A stretch of DNA of 64,000 nucleotides, taken from positions 930,001 through 994,000 of the forward strand of contig CP087206.1 in the NCBI GenBank assembly GCA_020912385.1, in the 5' to 3' direction. Of the stretch, positions 24,644-36,564 are shown in pieces. Under the pieces are notes generated by a model. That model was given only the letters and a program-made list of their open reading frames with translations. It had not been told where the DNA came from and did not search any database. This DNA comes from Neofusicoccum parvum. Its lineage: Eukaryota; Ascomycota; Dothideomycetes; Botryosphaeriales; Botryosphaeriaceae. Numbering within the stretch: the stretch's first letter is position 1; each line of letters starts with the position of its first letter. The position numbers and the translations under genes are program-made.

Positions 24644-25881
24644 ATGACCGTACACACCAACGGAGTCAACGGACACGCCTACGACCTTCCCGCCGGCGAC
24701 TGCCCCACCCTTGCTCTCGTGGAGCCCACCGAGGAGGAGAAGGTCCTTCAATGGACAAAGAACGCTCCCGCCTGGAGGGGCGCCTTGTCCGTCGACGCGT
24801 ACATCCGCCGCGAGTACTTCCTCTCGAGCCAGGACCTCACCAAGGACGGAGCACAGACGTGGTGGGTGCTGGTCGACACGGCCGCTAAGAAGCGCGTCCC
24901 GCTGGCGGGCTGCGAGAGCTTCCGCAAGAAGGCAATCGTAGCGAGGGACGGGCAGATAAAGGACGTGATAACGCACGGCATCGGCAGCGTCTTCTCGCCG
25001 CCGGAGCACAGAGGGAAAGGCTACGCAGGGCGGATGATGCAGGAGATCGGCAAGAGGCTGCGGACCTGGCAGACGTCGGAGAAGACGGACTGTCTGTTCT
25101 CGATCCTGTACTCGGACATCGGCAAGGTAAGTCAGAGGGCAGCTTTTCTTTCTTTGAGCTTCGACGGCGGTCTGATAGACGGAAGAAATTCTACGCAAAC
25201 CACGGCTGGGAACCTTTCCCGTCGTCGCACATTTCTGTGCCTGCGGCAGCGGAGCCACCGCTTGTTGCGAAGCTGCCGTCGGTGAGAGACCTCCATGCGG
25301 AGGACCTGTCGGGGCTATGCGCGCAAGATGTTGCAATGCTGCGCCAGAGCATGGTGGACAGCCCTGCGGATGGCAAGACGCGAGTGGCCATCGTTCCCGA
25401 CATTGATACCATCCGGTGGCACCATTCGCGCGAGGAGTTTGTCGGTGAGGAATTCTACGGAAACAACCCGGTGGTCAAGGGCGCCATCTTCGGCGAGGAG
25501 GAGGGCAAGCGGGTGTGGTGCTATTGGACACGCATGTGGTACAACACGGATAAGTCCAGCAGCAAGGGCAATACCCTGCATATCCTGCGCCTGGTCATTG
25601 AAGACGATGTCGTCCCGGGCACGGTGGTACCTGCGATCGCTGCGCTGATCGCCAGAGCACAGCGCGAGGCGGCAGGGTGGCACATGGCCGAGGTCGAGGC
25701 CTGGAGCCCAACGCCGGAGGTTGTCGCTGCCGCGCAGCTGCTTGATCCTGCAGCGCAATTGGTCGAAAGGGACACGGAGAGCATCGCCAGCCTGCAGTGG
25801 TACGGAGAGCCGCCGGCGGGCAGCCGCGCCATTGTGGACGCCGTCGAGTGGGTGGGCAACGAGAAGTACGGGTGGTGCTGA
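24644..25881 (+). CDS. GNAT N-acetyltransferase, LYC1-like (lysine acetyltransferase family)
   Basis: Two exons (24644-25126 and 25186-25881) give 392 residues, matching the length of the LYC1 family. The GNAT acetyl-CoA-binding part lies in exon 1: ITHGIGSVFSPPEHRGKGYA holds the Q/R-x-x-G-x-G/A-type loop (HRGKGYAG), followed by MMQEIGKRL and LFSILYSDIG. Exon 2 continues with KFYANHGWEPFPS, the usual end of the GNAT fold. A C-terminal domain specific to Lyc1-like proteins follows. In Yarrowia, Lyc1 acetylates lysine at the start of its degradation; whether this protein uses lysine is an inference. The start ATG sits in a good context shortly after an A/C-rich leader. Confidence 0.87.
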
Positions 25882-26670
25882 GGTCGTCGCGGTTGAGATT
25901 TTGCATGATCGGCGTCGCGCCCAGGCTCTGCAGCCAGCTTTCCCAGTGTCCGGTTTAGATGTAGATTTCACGGCGCGAATGCATGTCCACTTCGTCTGCC
26001 AAGCAAAATTTTCATTCAAGCTACCTGAGCCTGCAAATCCAACACTCTTCCGACGCTCCACGGCACCAGAACCGCCAGTCCCTCCACCCATAAGCCCTGA
26101 ATTCTCAAAGCCTGTCAGACGTCCGCCAACGCCCACCCAGCCAGGCCGACCGAAGTCAAGGCACCCGGCAGGGTCGAGATCATCGCCGCGCCAGCCGAAG
26201 CCGGCGCACAAAGGCCTCACTCTAGGGCGTCGGGGATATGCGCTCATCAGCCAGGTTGGAGATTCTGTGGCTCTGGTAAGGAGCTCAGAAGAGGACGTTT
26301 ACTATAGAAATGATCCTATGAGTAAAGTCGACTGGCGAGAGAAAGAGGGTCGCGGGTGGGAGGCCCTTTTAAACGACCGCCGACGGACCGTGCGCCGAAG
26401 CGAGCATCAGTCAGCAGCAAAATTTCTGCCTCCGCCCAGCGCGGTGCAACCACGGCGCCGAACAGTCACCAGCTCCACTCGACCGGCGGCTTTGGAGCGC
26501 TCGCTCGCCATTGGCTGGTCTGCCTGTATCGGCGCTCCTTCCTCCGTTGCGAGAGAAGCTTCGACACTGGCCTAGTCTGGTCTCCAGCAACCCCATCATG
26601 AAGGCATTCGACAACAAAACCATGATGCTCTCGCTACTTATAGACATGCTTGATACAGGCTCCCTCTTCA
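25882..26670. other. Convergent intergenic region with one unproven open frame
   Basis: A plus-strand frame from 25979 to 26575 (198 residues, Pro/Arg-rich) is open but has no domain and weak third-position GC bias, so I do not call it a gene. The 3' UTRs of the LYC1-like and transporter genes are expected here. Confidence 0.4.
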
Positions 26671-28680
26671 TCACTTCCCATCTTTTCCCTTCCCCAGACT
26701 TATTCCCACCTCCTCAACATCATCCACGCTGCCGTTGCTCGGCTCGATTCCTTCAATCACACTCCCGGGCACGGTGGCCGTTCCATGCAGGATCTGCTCA
26801 ACATCTGGAACCTCCGTGTGCTTGTGGCCATCGAATATGGCGTCAATTTCCTCTAGCGTCTTCCCCCTCGTCTCAACCCAGGCCCATATGAGGTATAGTA
26901 GTTCCAACACGTCCCACGAGGAATTGATGATGTAAGTCTTCCAGGCGATGGCGTCCATGGCGAAGGGGAAAACCATCGTAACAAACAGTCTACCCTCAGT
27001 CAGATTCTAGTTGACCTTTGCCTGCTTATTAACGGGATTGGCAGGGGGGATTGGACTTACCCAACGCAGTTGACGACAAACGTATACACAGCCATGCCAT
27101 TTGCACGCATTGAGTAGTTGAGAACCTCCGGCGGGTACAGAACCGTCAATGGCGTCCAGCCGAACGAGTATGAGCCCTGGAAGAGGAATATTACAGCCAC
27201 GGAGGCGTAGATGCCGGAGGTGTTTGACGAGGTTCCGTAAAGTTTGTTTAGGCCGGCGTACAGGAAGAGGAAGACCGTAAGAAGGGTGGTGGAGATGATA
27301 GCCATAGTTTTGCGGCCGAGCTTGTCCATGAAGTAGGTTCCGAGAAGAGCGATGCATAGACACCAGGCGTTCATGATTATGTTCTACGGTCAGGTAAGTC
27401 TTGCAATTCCGTCTTTGGGATTGGGGACGGTGCTCACAATCTCAAGCTGCGTCGTAGTGTCCGTGACACCTGCTCCGTCGAGCATTGTACCCAAGTAATA
27501 TGAGACGATGTTATTTCCTGTCAATCCGTTAACCGGCCTGGCCTGAAGAATATGGCACTAGTCTGTACACTTACCTGAGAGCATGCTGAAGACAGCAACA
27601 GAGATCGCTAGCATGAGCCTCTTCCTGCGGCTTGGAGTGCGGACGATCTCCTTCACCGTCATCTCTCCGCATTCCTTCTCCCATTTGAGCGTGTCGCTGA
27701 TCGACTTAAACTCAACAAGCGTAGCGGCATCTGTTTGGTCTCCGTTGCTGTGTGTCAGAGCTAGCGCATGGAGAGCTTCATCCATGCGGTTCTGGTATAT
27801 AAGCCACTGCGCTACTAATCAACATTGCTTCTCTTTAAAACGATCAGGACAGGACAGTGGCTCCTGGAAGATCATCCGAATGAAAGGGCATATCAAGAAC
27901 GAAGCCATCGAACGTACCCTTGGACTCTCTGGCACGAATGGCAGAATGAGCAAGCAGCCAATACTGAAGACTCCCTGTACAGCAGACGGCAGCCGCCACG
28001 CCCACGTTGACTCCATCGAACCTGTCCCGTACGTGATCCCGGAGGCAATCAGGCCGCCAACATACCCTAAAGACCCTGAAGTCAGTAATCCATCATACTT
28101 TTATGGCGCAACAGCACCCAGCCACCCCATCCCGGCTACTCACAGAAATTAAAGAATCTGCATCACGAAGACGTTAATACATTTGACTTGTTCTCGAACC
28201 AACGATCAAACAATCAAACACTCACAACCCCAGTCCCCAGGCCCTCCACCGATGTGGCAGACACTCGGACAACCACGTCGGACCAGCGATGCTGGTGGCG
28301 CCATTGCCGATACCTATGATGATCCTGGACACGGCGAACATGGCGACATTCTGGGCGGCAGTCTGCAGCACGACGGCGACGATGGTGACAACGGCGGCGA
28401 TGGCCATGGCGTTCTTGCGCCCCAGCGCATCGGAGACCTGGCCATAGAAGAAGCACGGGATCACCTGCCCGATGTACACGGTCGCCGTGTTGAGTGCCGT
28501 CGTCGCCGGCGTCAGCGCGAAGTACGACTCGTAGGCCGGCAGGATGTTCAGCCCGCTCATCATCGAGCCGTCGTAGCCAAGCGTCGCAGACGAGATGCAC
28601 GAGGACAGGATCAGGAGCGCGACGACGAGGCGGGAATTGGTGGGCACGAGCGGGCCGGGTTCGAAATTGAGGAGCGCCAT
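26671..28680 (-). CDS. MFS sugar transporter (sugar porter family, hexose/lactose-permease-like)
   Basis: Seven exons (28226-28680, 28144-28157, 27918-28075, 27575-27806, 27438-27517, 27061-27383, 26671-26989, minus) close in frame at 526 residues, the standard sugar porter length. I see LGYDGSMMSGLN near the first membrane span, GRKNAMAI after the second, RIIIGIGNG, the PESPR signature after the sixth span, GRKTMAI and a charged C-terminal tail. Exon 2 is only 14 bases; without it the frames on either side do not match, and with it the protein reads GLGLFFNFWSLGYVGGLIAS across the fifth span. The family imports sugars with protons across the plasma membrane; the substrate cannot be told. I chose ATG 28680 because MALLNFEPG is a normal length before the first span, although an in-frame start exists upstream at 28767. 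Confidence 0.9.
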
Positions 28681-31600
28681 TTCGATTTGTGGAGGGAGAG
28701 AAGGAGTGCTGAAGAAATCGATTTTGTGGATGCGGGTCAACCTCCGCTCGAGAACATCCACATCCAAATCAATCGAGCCATCATCTTCACGACCGCCACG
28801 GGTTTATATACTGTCAAACGCCATGTGTGTGCGCCCATGCGGATTTTCGGCTTAATCCCGACTGCGGTCCTGGGGAAGAGTGGGAGTCGTTCACCATCCT
28901 TATCGACGCCTTGATAGCGCGCGGCGCATCACTTGCCAGGATCACTTGCCAGGGGACCAATCAACGCGTCCGAGTAGCCAAAACATCTTGCCTCTTTTCG
29001 ATGGCTGCGCTTGGACCTGGCAGGAAATCTGGGGGAGATAGCGAATCGGTCCCTTCTCTCGGTGTTCGCTGTTTGAGGGGACGTGGAAGATAGCGGACTG
29101 TCCGATGGGAAGATAAAGCGCGCAACTGCTTGTGTGGCCGGCTGCCAACATTTGGGGATAACCGCTTGTGGCCATCTTGTCGCTACATGAAGGTGTCGAT
29201 GATATGCTGTGCTGGATGGCCGGCTTACGTGGTGCGGTGGTGCCGACGGTCTCGGGAGAACCGTGGAGAGGATATCGGAACTATCAGAGTTCCAGCAAGG
29301 CCCGGTATCAGAACGTGCTGCGAGCTCAACCCCGATCGTTCTCTGGTACGTAAAAGAATATTTAGGATCCGTTCGAGCTTCCTGATTCTTTGAGTGGGAG
29401 ACAAAGAAACTGAGCGAGCGTACGCGCAAGTGACGAGAAGTAATTAGAGCCAATGAAAACGCCCAGAGGCAACCATTTATGCTGGTCACTTGCGCGATCC
29501 AACGTAAAATCTAAATAATCCACGATTTACCACAGAGATGGCCGCTGGAATAGTCTGTCTGAGACCAAGATGCAAGAATGTCGGAGATCGGGTGCCCTCG
29601 CACTGCGTTGATCGCCGTTGCAATGCTTATCCTCAGAAGATCTCCACTCCATATGCGCCTCCATCAAGTATGCTTCCAACACAGTGCCCATATCCGAAGC
29701 CGACCCCACACAGCATGCCAACAAGAATTCTAAAGATTAGTGCGCGGTTTTGGTGCCATCGAGGAACCAAGCCTGGGAGACACATGTGGCGTTGCCTGAT
29801 CCGCTGACTACCCCAACATCGCCACCCATGCAAACGCACGCAGAAATTCCTTCCCAGCGGGTTAGGAAGGAGAGAAGGGTATCCGGTGACCATCCCCCTG
29901 AAAGTCCTGTAGAATGCTGACAAAGTCTAGCAGGAAGCTCGGAGGAGGGCCCAGGCACGGCAAATCATGAGTGTCCCGGGCGTCAAATGTCACTGATACG
30001 AAAGGAAGAGCGCAGACTTGAACGGACTACTCCATGGAGTTTTGCGCGCGTGTCTGAGATTCTGGTTCCTCACCAGCAACAAATCCAATCTCAAACATGC
30101 CCGCTGCAGGACAATAGTAGCGACAGGCTGTGGTGGAGTCGAGAATGCTCGGCCATATTCCGGAACCTTGCACGATACGAGGCCGCAGCACTCTGCCGCC
30201 TCTGTTGATCAGGATTTGACAAAGACTGTGTGCCAGCTCGGAACACGGCGCAAGAACGGTGCCTGGTGATGGCAAGACTAGCGGGCAAGACAAACGGCGA
30301 TCGGAGCCCCGCAAGCGTAGCAGAGTCGGCTGGGTGTTGCAGCTGTGTTCCACAGCCAGAAGGTAGAGATAAGAGTTTGACGGAGGCGAAGAAGTCAAGG
30401 GGGAAAGCGAGCTAGAGGGGCGGGCCGGTTTGGGGGCCCGAGGGGGCTGGGAGCGCAAACGGAACTCTTGGCCCCGCGCCCAGGACCTCTGGGCGTTTTG
30501 CGCCGGCAAAACACGAGAAACGACGGCAACGACTTCCATGCGCGCCCGCCGTCCACAAATAGCCGCGACACAGACCATACGCGCCGGCGCAGGCGGCGTC
30601 GACGGCATGGGGCCATCACTGTCGCACGCAGCTGCACGCAGCTGTCGCACGAATGGCGGTCTTGCAGCTGCGACGAGACTCGCCCGCTGTCTCGCCGCTC
30701 AGGCACAGCCGCACGCAAGCCGCCGGCACCGCATCCGCGCGCGCCCACGCGCTGGGTGCTGCCTCAGGACGGCGGCGGCGCGTGCTGTGCGCGGCGGGCG
30801 ACGGCCCACATGTCACTGCGTACCGCCACGTCGCTGGTGTCTATTTTGGAGGGGCTGGTCGCTGCGCGCACCGGCCTCGCGGAAGCGTCGGCGGCTGTTG
30901 GTTGGGCAGCCAAGGCTCAGCCCTGCGTGGGCAGGCATACGGCGCACGCAGGGCGGCTGGGAGGCTGGCGGCGGGCGGCACGGCAAGGTCTGACAGGGCG
31001 CTGGCGACCACCGCTCTCTGCACAAGCTTTTTGTTCGCTGCTAGCGCAGGGGCGGCTGATCCGGGGAAACAGGCGGCGTGCGAGCGGATTGGCCCAGCGC
31101 GCCGCCATCCTGGCCGGCTTGTTTATATTTGGTATGGCACCGTGGCTGGGCGAAACGAGGGGCCGCGGGCTGGGCGGATGCACACATGAAACAGACCTCT
31201 GCTGGCCGATGGATGCTCCTGGGGCGCTGCGCCGCCTGCGTGCACCTGCAGCTGTGCCGGCCCGCGCTGGGCGGGCAGCGGCGCTCATGTGCGCGAGATG
31301 AGCGGCGTCGTGGGTTTATTGTGCCGGTGCCTGCTGCGCCGGCCAAGCTTAAAAGTCTCCTCGCGGTCCACTCTCGCCCTCTGCCTCACCGAAGATCTTG
31401 CCCCCATTCCCTCGCGCCCAGTCGGCCATTTCGCAGAGCCTGTGCTTTTGTCGTCATTGGTGCGTTGCTTCCTGTCACCGTCACACCGACATCGCATTCC
31501 CTCATTTCCCGCCGCCGCCGCTAATTGCACGCACAAACACCACCACCCTCGCTCCTTCCTCACCCGCTGACCCGCTCCCTCAGATCTTCCCTCACTCGCG

Positions 31601-31721
31601 GAAAGCACAGCCCACCCTCGCTGGCCATCTCCTCTTAAGCTCTTCTTCTCCATCGACTCTTCTTCTCCGCAACACACATCCGCAGCTTTACACCCCAGCA
31701 TCAGCTACAAACACCGCCAAC
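28681..31721. other. Long divergent intergenic region
   Basis: About 3 kb lies between the sugar transporter and the superoxide dismutase, which are transcribed away from each other. The left half has moderate GC. The right half (about 30,400-31,400) is very GC-rich and produces long spurious frames on both strands. A TATA-like TTAAAA lies near 31,346, upstream of the dismutase. No gene is supported. Confidence 0.45.
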
Positions 31722-32631
31722 ATGCGTTGCGCCTCCATCATCCTCGCTGCTGCCGGCACCGTCGCTGCCACCGGCTACTCCGGCGCCACCGGCAAGCTCG
31801 GCGACGCTGCTGTCATCACCAACAACCCCGCCGGCGCCGTCTACGCTGCCACCCTGCCCAACCGCGAGGACACCCCGGTCCGCGGCTCTGTTGTCGCCTC
31901 CACTGTTGGCGGCGGCGAAGGCGTCGAGTTCCAGGTCTCCATCTCCGGTCTCCCCGCCGAGGGTGGTCCGTTCCTGTACCACATCCACGACCAGCCTGTT
32001 CCGGAGAGCGGCAACTGCACTGAGACTCTTGCTCACCTTGACCCGTACGAGCGCGGCGAGGACCCTGTTTGCGACTCCACCCAGCCGCAGACCTGCCAAG
32101 TCGGTGACAACTCGGGCAAGCACGGCAAGATGCAGTCTCCTGGCCACTCTCAGACGTAAGTGATAGCCAGCCTCTCATCTCACTTTGCGACCATCAACTC
32201 GATGGTCGCGCGCACGCGGCAAACAACAGATCTACATGACTGACGACGGCCACAGTTACCAGGACAAGTACGCCGCTCTGGTCCCCGGCATCGGCGCCTT
32301 CTTCGGAAACCGCAGCATCGTGATCCACTTCGCCAACAAGACCCGCATCACCTGCGCCAACTTCCAGAAGGTCGCCGAAGGCGCCGTCGGCCCTGGCACC
32401 GCTCCTTACCCGACCGGCACCGTCAGCGTCGTCGGTACCGGCACCGCTGTTCCCTACGGCAACGTTAGCACTCCCGTCGGCGGCATCCCTGGCACCCCGA
32501 TCGCGACGGCGCCTACGACTCCTGTCGGCACTCCCTCCGAGACCACCACGCCTCTGCCTTCTTCCGGCGCCATGCGCAACACCCTCAGCGGAGCTGCTGC
32601 GATCGCCGCGTTCGCTGCTGCGTTGTTGTAG
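31722..32631 (+). CDS. Secreted GPI-anchored Cu-only superoxide dismutase (Sod4/5-like)
   Basis: Two exons (31722-32155 and 32256-32631) give 269 residues. A signal peptide (MRCASIILAAAGTVAA) is followed by a Cu/Zn-SOD-fold domain with the copper-binding HIH of FLYHIHDQPV, a His in SGKHGKMQ and another in SIVIHFANKTRITCAN. The segments LAHLDPYERGEDP and TCQVGD match the extracellular Cu-only dismutases of fungi, which lack the zinc site and electrostatic loop. After the catalytic part comes a Thr/Pro/Ser/Gly-rich stalk and a C-terminal hydrophobic tail (GAAAIAAFAAALL) typical of a GPI signal. Role in the family: removing superoxide at the cell surface, including host- or NADPH-oxidase-derived superoxide. 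The first ATG is used, after a CT-rich leader. Confidence 0.9.
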
Positions 32632-33637
32632 GGTTGGTTGGCGGCTGAGGTAGTCATTTCATTTTCACACGATGCGGACTGCGTGGCGTACAGACATCCA
32701 CAACAACAACCCATCGAAATTTCTAGTCTGAGAATTGCTTTTAGTTACTAGCGGGGCTTACGAGGGAAGGGCTTATGAAGTGTAATCGAGTAAAGAACAA
32801 TACCCATCTTCACAGTCACCCATTCTCCTGTAGCCAGCCGCAAGGTTTCGTTTACTTACGCGGTCGGCAGCCGCTGTACTTTGCATCACGAGAGCTTTCA
32901 TGAAGGATTCCCACTGTATTAATTCTTGGCTTTTCTTCGTTGGCTTCACTCCTTGTTCCCCTGATCACCAGACCATGCGTGTATTCTGAGTCTTTTTGCC
33001 TTGCTCTTTGTTGTCATAATCGATCCGCAGTGCGGCCACCCTCTTTGCATCCAGCGACTGCCTCGCGCGTTTTTGGTGAAAGGATGGAAAGTTTCGAGAA
33101 TGTCAAAATTAAGTTTCGTGAGGATCAAGGGTTCCCCAAAGGAATACCCGAGATTACGTGGACTGCCGTCTCGAACACCGGAGCGAGGGATCATTCGGAT
33201 TCAAGGTCTGTTATCATGAGTAATGTACTATCAATCTTGGAAAGGAAAGCAAACGCGCGAGGTCCTCGGACTCATCTCCCGGTCGATTGGGCCGGCGATC
33301 GAGTGGGGACGCTGTGGAAACGTGATCTTACCTGCACCTACCCGGCCACACGGCTCTCGCGATCGGAGACGGCAATGAATCAGGAGCGTTAATGTATCTG
33401 GTGTAACTCGTTTTCTTCATTCTCACCCACCAATCTTGTCGCCGGGAAGAACATCGCTGAAATGTGGCAATGGAAGTACTCCTCGAACATACCAAGACTT
33501 TTTCCATGGCCATATGCAATAATCAACAAGAAAAGAAGCCAGACCCAAAAGCCCGCCGCCACCTTCCCCCACCGTCGCTTGTCACATCAGTCTCGGCAAC
33601 CCCCCCATGTCCATGTTCCACGCTCGTCTCCACCCTC
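32632..33637. other. Convergent intergenic region, no gene seen
   Basis: The 3' ends of the dismutase and P450 genes face each other. Several frames of up to 150 codons are open, but none has a domain or splice support. Confidence 0.5.
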
Positions 33638-35323
33638 CTACAGATCCTTCGTCGCCTCCGCACTCTCCGCAATCCACCTCTCCAACTTGGCCCTATCCCT
33701 GACCTTGAACCCCACCTTGAACCTCTTCGGCTCCATCGTCAGGCTCGTCGGCAGCGCATTCGCCTCCAGCGAGTCCATAATCGGCTCGTCCTCCTTGTTC
33801 CTGGGGGCCACGAACTCAAAGGCGCTGATCAGGCGCACAAAGGCGGTGAACAGCTCGCGGTTGGCGAGGTGGCTGCCGGCGCACATGCGGCTGCCGGCGC
33901 CGTAGCCGTAGTGGGGGGTGCCGGCGACCTCGGGGCCGGAGCCGTCGGTCTTGAGGTAGCGGTCCGGGTCGAAGTCGAAGGGGTTGCCGAAGTGGGCCTC
34001 GTCGTAGTCGGCGGCGTAGGCGTTCATGTAGAAGGTCGTGCCGGCCGGGATGGTGGCGCCCTGCCACGCGATCGGCCGCGTCGACACCCGCGGCAGGCAG
34101 ATCGGGATCACCGTCCAGTAGCGCAGCACCTCCTTGACCAGCGCCGTCACGTACGGCACCTTCTCCTCCGACAGGCACCGCGTCCACGCGTCGCCGTCCG
34201 GGTAGGCCCGCATGATCTCGTCGTGGGCCCGGCGCTGGATCGCCTGGCCCGCCGGCGAGGTGAGCGACGCGATGCCCATGATGAGGTTGCCCGGGACGGT
34301 GTCGAGCCCGGCGGAGACCATGGTGAGGCAGATGGACTTGATTTCGGCTGCGGGATTGTCAGCGAGTCTGCTGGGGATGGGGTGGGGTGGGGACTTGACC
34401 GACCTTCGTTCAGCTTGGCTTCCGGGTCCTTGAGGATGTTGCCGGTGATGCACGGCTTGTCGGTGCCGTTGCGGATGTTCTCCTTCAGCATGTCCAGCAG
34501 CTTGGTCAGGTACACGTCGCGGCGGTCGCGGTACTCGACGGCGCCCTTGTTGGTGGCGCTCGGCCAGAGGCGCATCAGCGGGATGTAGTCCTGCCAGTTG
34601 TTGCTCGTGCTGCGGAAGTTGGAGATCTCGCGCTCGACGTGCACGATCTCCTTGAGCAGCGAGTCGTCGATGTTGCCGGTGATGCGGATGCCGTAGTTGA
34701 GCGTGAGCGACGTGTTGAGCGCGAACCGCTGGAAGTACGGCGTCGGGTCCACGTCCTTGGCCCCGTACTCGCCGTCCTCGAGCATCTCCTTGATCGACAC
34801 GTACGACTCGAGGTCGATGATGGGCATGTACGACTGCGTGGCCGGGCGGTTGAGCGCCGTCGCTGCGGCCTTGCGGCGCTGCTTGCACGACTCATCCCAC
34901 GGGGACGTGCCGATGGTGAAGCCCTGCGAGCTGGACACGACTGTGTGGAAGGTGTGCAGCGTGGGTCGCGAGATCAGAGCGGACTGGTTGTTGATCCAAA
35001 GCTGCTTCACCGAGTCGAATGTGTTCGCAAAGACGATCCTCTGGTGGTTTGCCGCTGTCAATCTCGATGGTCACGCAAAACGGGGGTTTCTGGAGTTCAC
35101 CCACCCGGTTTCCCATCCGAACCTGGAACACTGGCCCGTACTTCTTCGACCATTCCCGCGCTACTTTGGCATGGTTCTCCCCCAGCTCAATGAGGCTGCC
35201 GAAGATTGGGTAGCCGGGAATCTCGGGGAGGCCCTTGATCTTGGGGATGTCGGTGCGGTTCAGCAGTCGGATGAGGAAGTAGACTGCCGATATCACAGCA
35301 ATGGCCGCGACCTGGAAGGACAT
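33638..35323 (-). CDS. Cytochrome P450, CYP504-like phenylacetate hydroxylase
   Basis: Three exons (35105-35323, 34404-35040, 33638-34347, minus) join to 521 residues, the size of CYP504 enzymes. An N-terminal membrane anchor (VAAIAVISAVYFLIRLL) precedes a proline-rich hinge (GLPEIPGYPIFG). The I-helix has SAGLDT, the K-helix ExxR is EVLR in VKEVLRYW, and the haem loop reads YGYGAGSRMCAGSH with the ligand Cys. In Aspergillus, CYP504A (phacA) makes 2-hydroxyphenylacetate and CYP504B (phacB) makes homogentisate from 3-hydroxyphenylacetate. The assignment to CYP504 rests on overall similarity remembered from the family and on the neighbouring fumarylacetoacetase and homogentisate dioxygenase genes; I cannot tell A from B. 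It runs in the same direction as fumarylacetoacetase. Confidence 0.88.
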
Positions 35324-36564
35324 GGTGGGCAGCGGGCAGTGCGAAGCAGCGAGTTCGTGTGGAATCGACGGGAATGCGGGGAACGCTTCAAAAGAGGGGA
35401 CGGGGAAGAGACAGCCCGCGACGCGACGCTTGTCTCAGAGCTGTCAGCAAGAGAGGAGGCGTGTCTTGCTGGAGTGCGAAGTCTGCTGCAGACGACAGCA
35501 AGTCAGACATCAGCGCTACCTATATAGCTTCGCGAGGTGACACTTCAACGCAGGGAAGACGCCTTGGTCGCAGCAGGCCTGTCGACCAACCGGCTAGTCT
35601 GCGGCTACTCATCGTAGCGGCAAGCCCTCTGGCCACCGCGTACAGCCGTGGCAGACGCGGGACTGGTGCGCGCTCACCGCGTGTCCATCGGACGCTGCGC
35701 AGTGCAGCCAGCCCTGGCCCCCTCCCGGTTTAGCTCATCGACGCGCAGACAACTCCTCAAGCTTCGTCCCACCGCCCGCGGGCTGCAATCGATCATCCGC
35801 GACCGCGTCGGCCTTCGTACGACGGCGTGGTCCAATAGGAGCGCTCCGAATTACAATGGCCGCCGTCGGACATCTCCACCTCAGGAGCTCCGGCAAAGCT
35901 TCGATGTCATAGCCCCCGGTGGCTGCCGGTTTTCGGACGGGCCTCGGAGGATCTGAAGAGTGTTGCGCGTTGCAAGAAGGCAGTGAGTGCATGGGAGCGG
36001 ATATCGATGGAAGCGGTGGGCCCCTCGGGGCTTTTTGATTGACGGGTGTGGGGAATGCAGGCGCGGAGATCAGGGCAGCGGGGCACGTCTGGGGTCCAGA
36101 GGCCTGCGGAGCCTTTCCGTTGCGGAAACGTGTGACGTGATTGTGGCCATAGCTCCCGCAAGCTGTGTGCGGAATTGCCGCCGACGCGCCCGGCCAGGAC
36201 ATGTGAGCCGGCTTTGATGCGAAGAGAGTTTCGGGTGCGCCAGGAAGTGCTTGTTCTGATGTGTTGTTGCATGGGGAAGCTTTTCTATACCGCGGTCTGA
36301 GCGTCTGGAGAGTTTATCTGCCCGGCGTGCCACCATCAACCACCCCTCTCCAAAGTATAGCTCAAAGACAAGCTGTCTTGCGTTATCTTGCTTCCGTCCT
36401 CTATTCACCATATCACGGAACAGATTTCTTTGAGAAGCCCTGATCTGAGGGCTGCTGTTCATTGATAAACTAGACCTCACTTTGCTGGAAAAGTCATGAA
36501 GTGGACTCAGATGATGGATATTGATGAAATGCTTTTTTGCGCATCACTCCTCCGACCTCGTCGC
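35324..36564. other. Intergenic region between the P450 and fumarylacetoacetase genes
   Basis: Both neighbours are on the minus strand, so the P450 promoter is expected in the left half. Open frames here (for example 35735-36202 minus) are not supported by codon bias or domains. Confidence 0.5.

Noticed and set aside
30468..31301. 277-residue plus-strand frame upstream of the dismutase
   Set aside because: High GC produces long frames on both strands here; no codon asymmetry or domain.
33464..34588. 374-residue plus-strand frame opposite the P450
   Set aside because: Shadow of the P450 exons in an antisense frame, rich in Gly/Val/Arg.
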